From Selaginella moellendorffii (Eukaryota > Streptophyta > Lycopodiopsida > Selaginellales > Selaginellaceae), in assembly GCF_000143415.4 (NCBI RefSeq), contig NW_003314308.1, positions 638,794 to 702,793 on the forward strand: DNA of 64,000 nucleotides. The letters are read 5' to 3'. Under the pieces are notes generated by a model. It did not search any database, was not told the DNA's origin, and worked only from the letters and a program-made list of their open reading frames with translations. Below are positions 63,988 to 64,000 of this stretch, one piece after another. The number at the start of each line of letters is the position of its first letter. Within the stretch, counting starts at the first letter, position 1. The position numbers and the translations under genes are program-made.

Positions 63988-64000
63988 CCGACCAGTTCTG

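Noticed and set aside
1-64000. CRISPR arrays, operons, ribosome binding sites or rRNA genes
   Set aside because: None seen; the sequence is eukaryotic nuclear DNA with spliced genes.

Overview
The window looks like nuclear DNA of a land plant, most likely a spikemoss-type lycophyte (Selaginella). Introns are very short (about 40-140 bases), genes are dense, and there are two intronless PLS-type PPR genes plus three PPR ruins. Several plant-specific genes are present: an EGY2-type chloroplast site-2 protease, a MIKC*-type MADS gene, plant-type MED4, plant-type PRPP synthetase and HIT1/VPS53. The species is inferred, not proved.

Bases 1-22,400 are a decayed tandem segmental duplication. Each unit of roughly 5-6 kb carries, in order, an uncharacterised two-exon beta-rich protein family (here 'family U', +), MED4 (+), a pseudokinase-like receptor-kinase-type gene (-) and EGY2 (+). 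Some units also carry mago nashi (-). Different units keep different genes intact. MED4 survives in the third unit, mago after the second, and the kinase in the fourth. An intact EGY2 3' end lies at the left window edge. The other copies are broken by frameshifts, deletions and inversions. Family U is open in all four copies.

Bases 22,600-36,700 hold a ruined PPR gene, an intact minus-strand PPR gene, two secreted B-lectin (mannose-lectin fold) genes about 5 kb apart and PPR debris. Between them lies a nuclear gene for an organelle-type ribosomal protein uL5. A complete but dead Ty3/gypsy retrotransposon with 175-base LTRs occupies 37,106-42,119, followed by AT-rich sequence with a tandem repeat.

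Bases 43,300-64,000 are a normal, tightly packed genic block. It holds PRPP synthetase, a predicted type I membrane protein, VPS53 (23 exons), a Ser/Glu-rich protein, a kelch-like protein, a coiled-coil protein, a MIKC* MADS gene with a 28-base microexon, organellar bL33 and a 900-residue PPR protein. The block ends with a three-exon minus-strand gene of at least 1,569 codons. That gene joins a propeller-like region, a GBP/VLIG-type large GTPase domain, a Cys/His-rich zinc region resembling NF-X1 fingers and a C-terminal vWA domain. It is the best candidate here for an undescribed system.

All exon boundaries were placed by eye from GT/AG (in one case GC/AG) signals, reading-frame continuity and remembered family sequences. 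No search or alignment was run.
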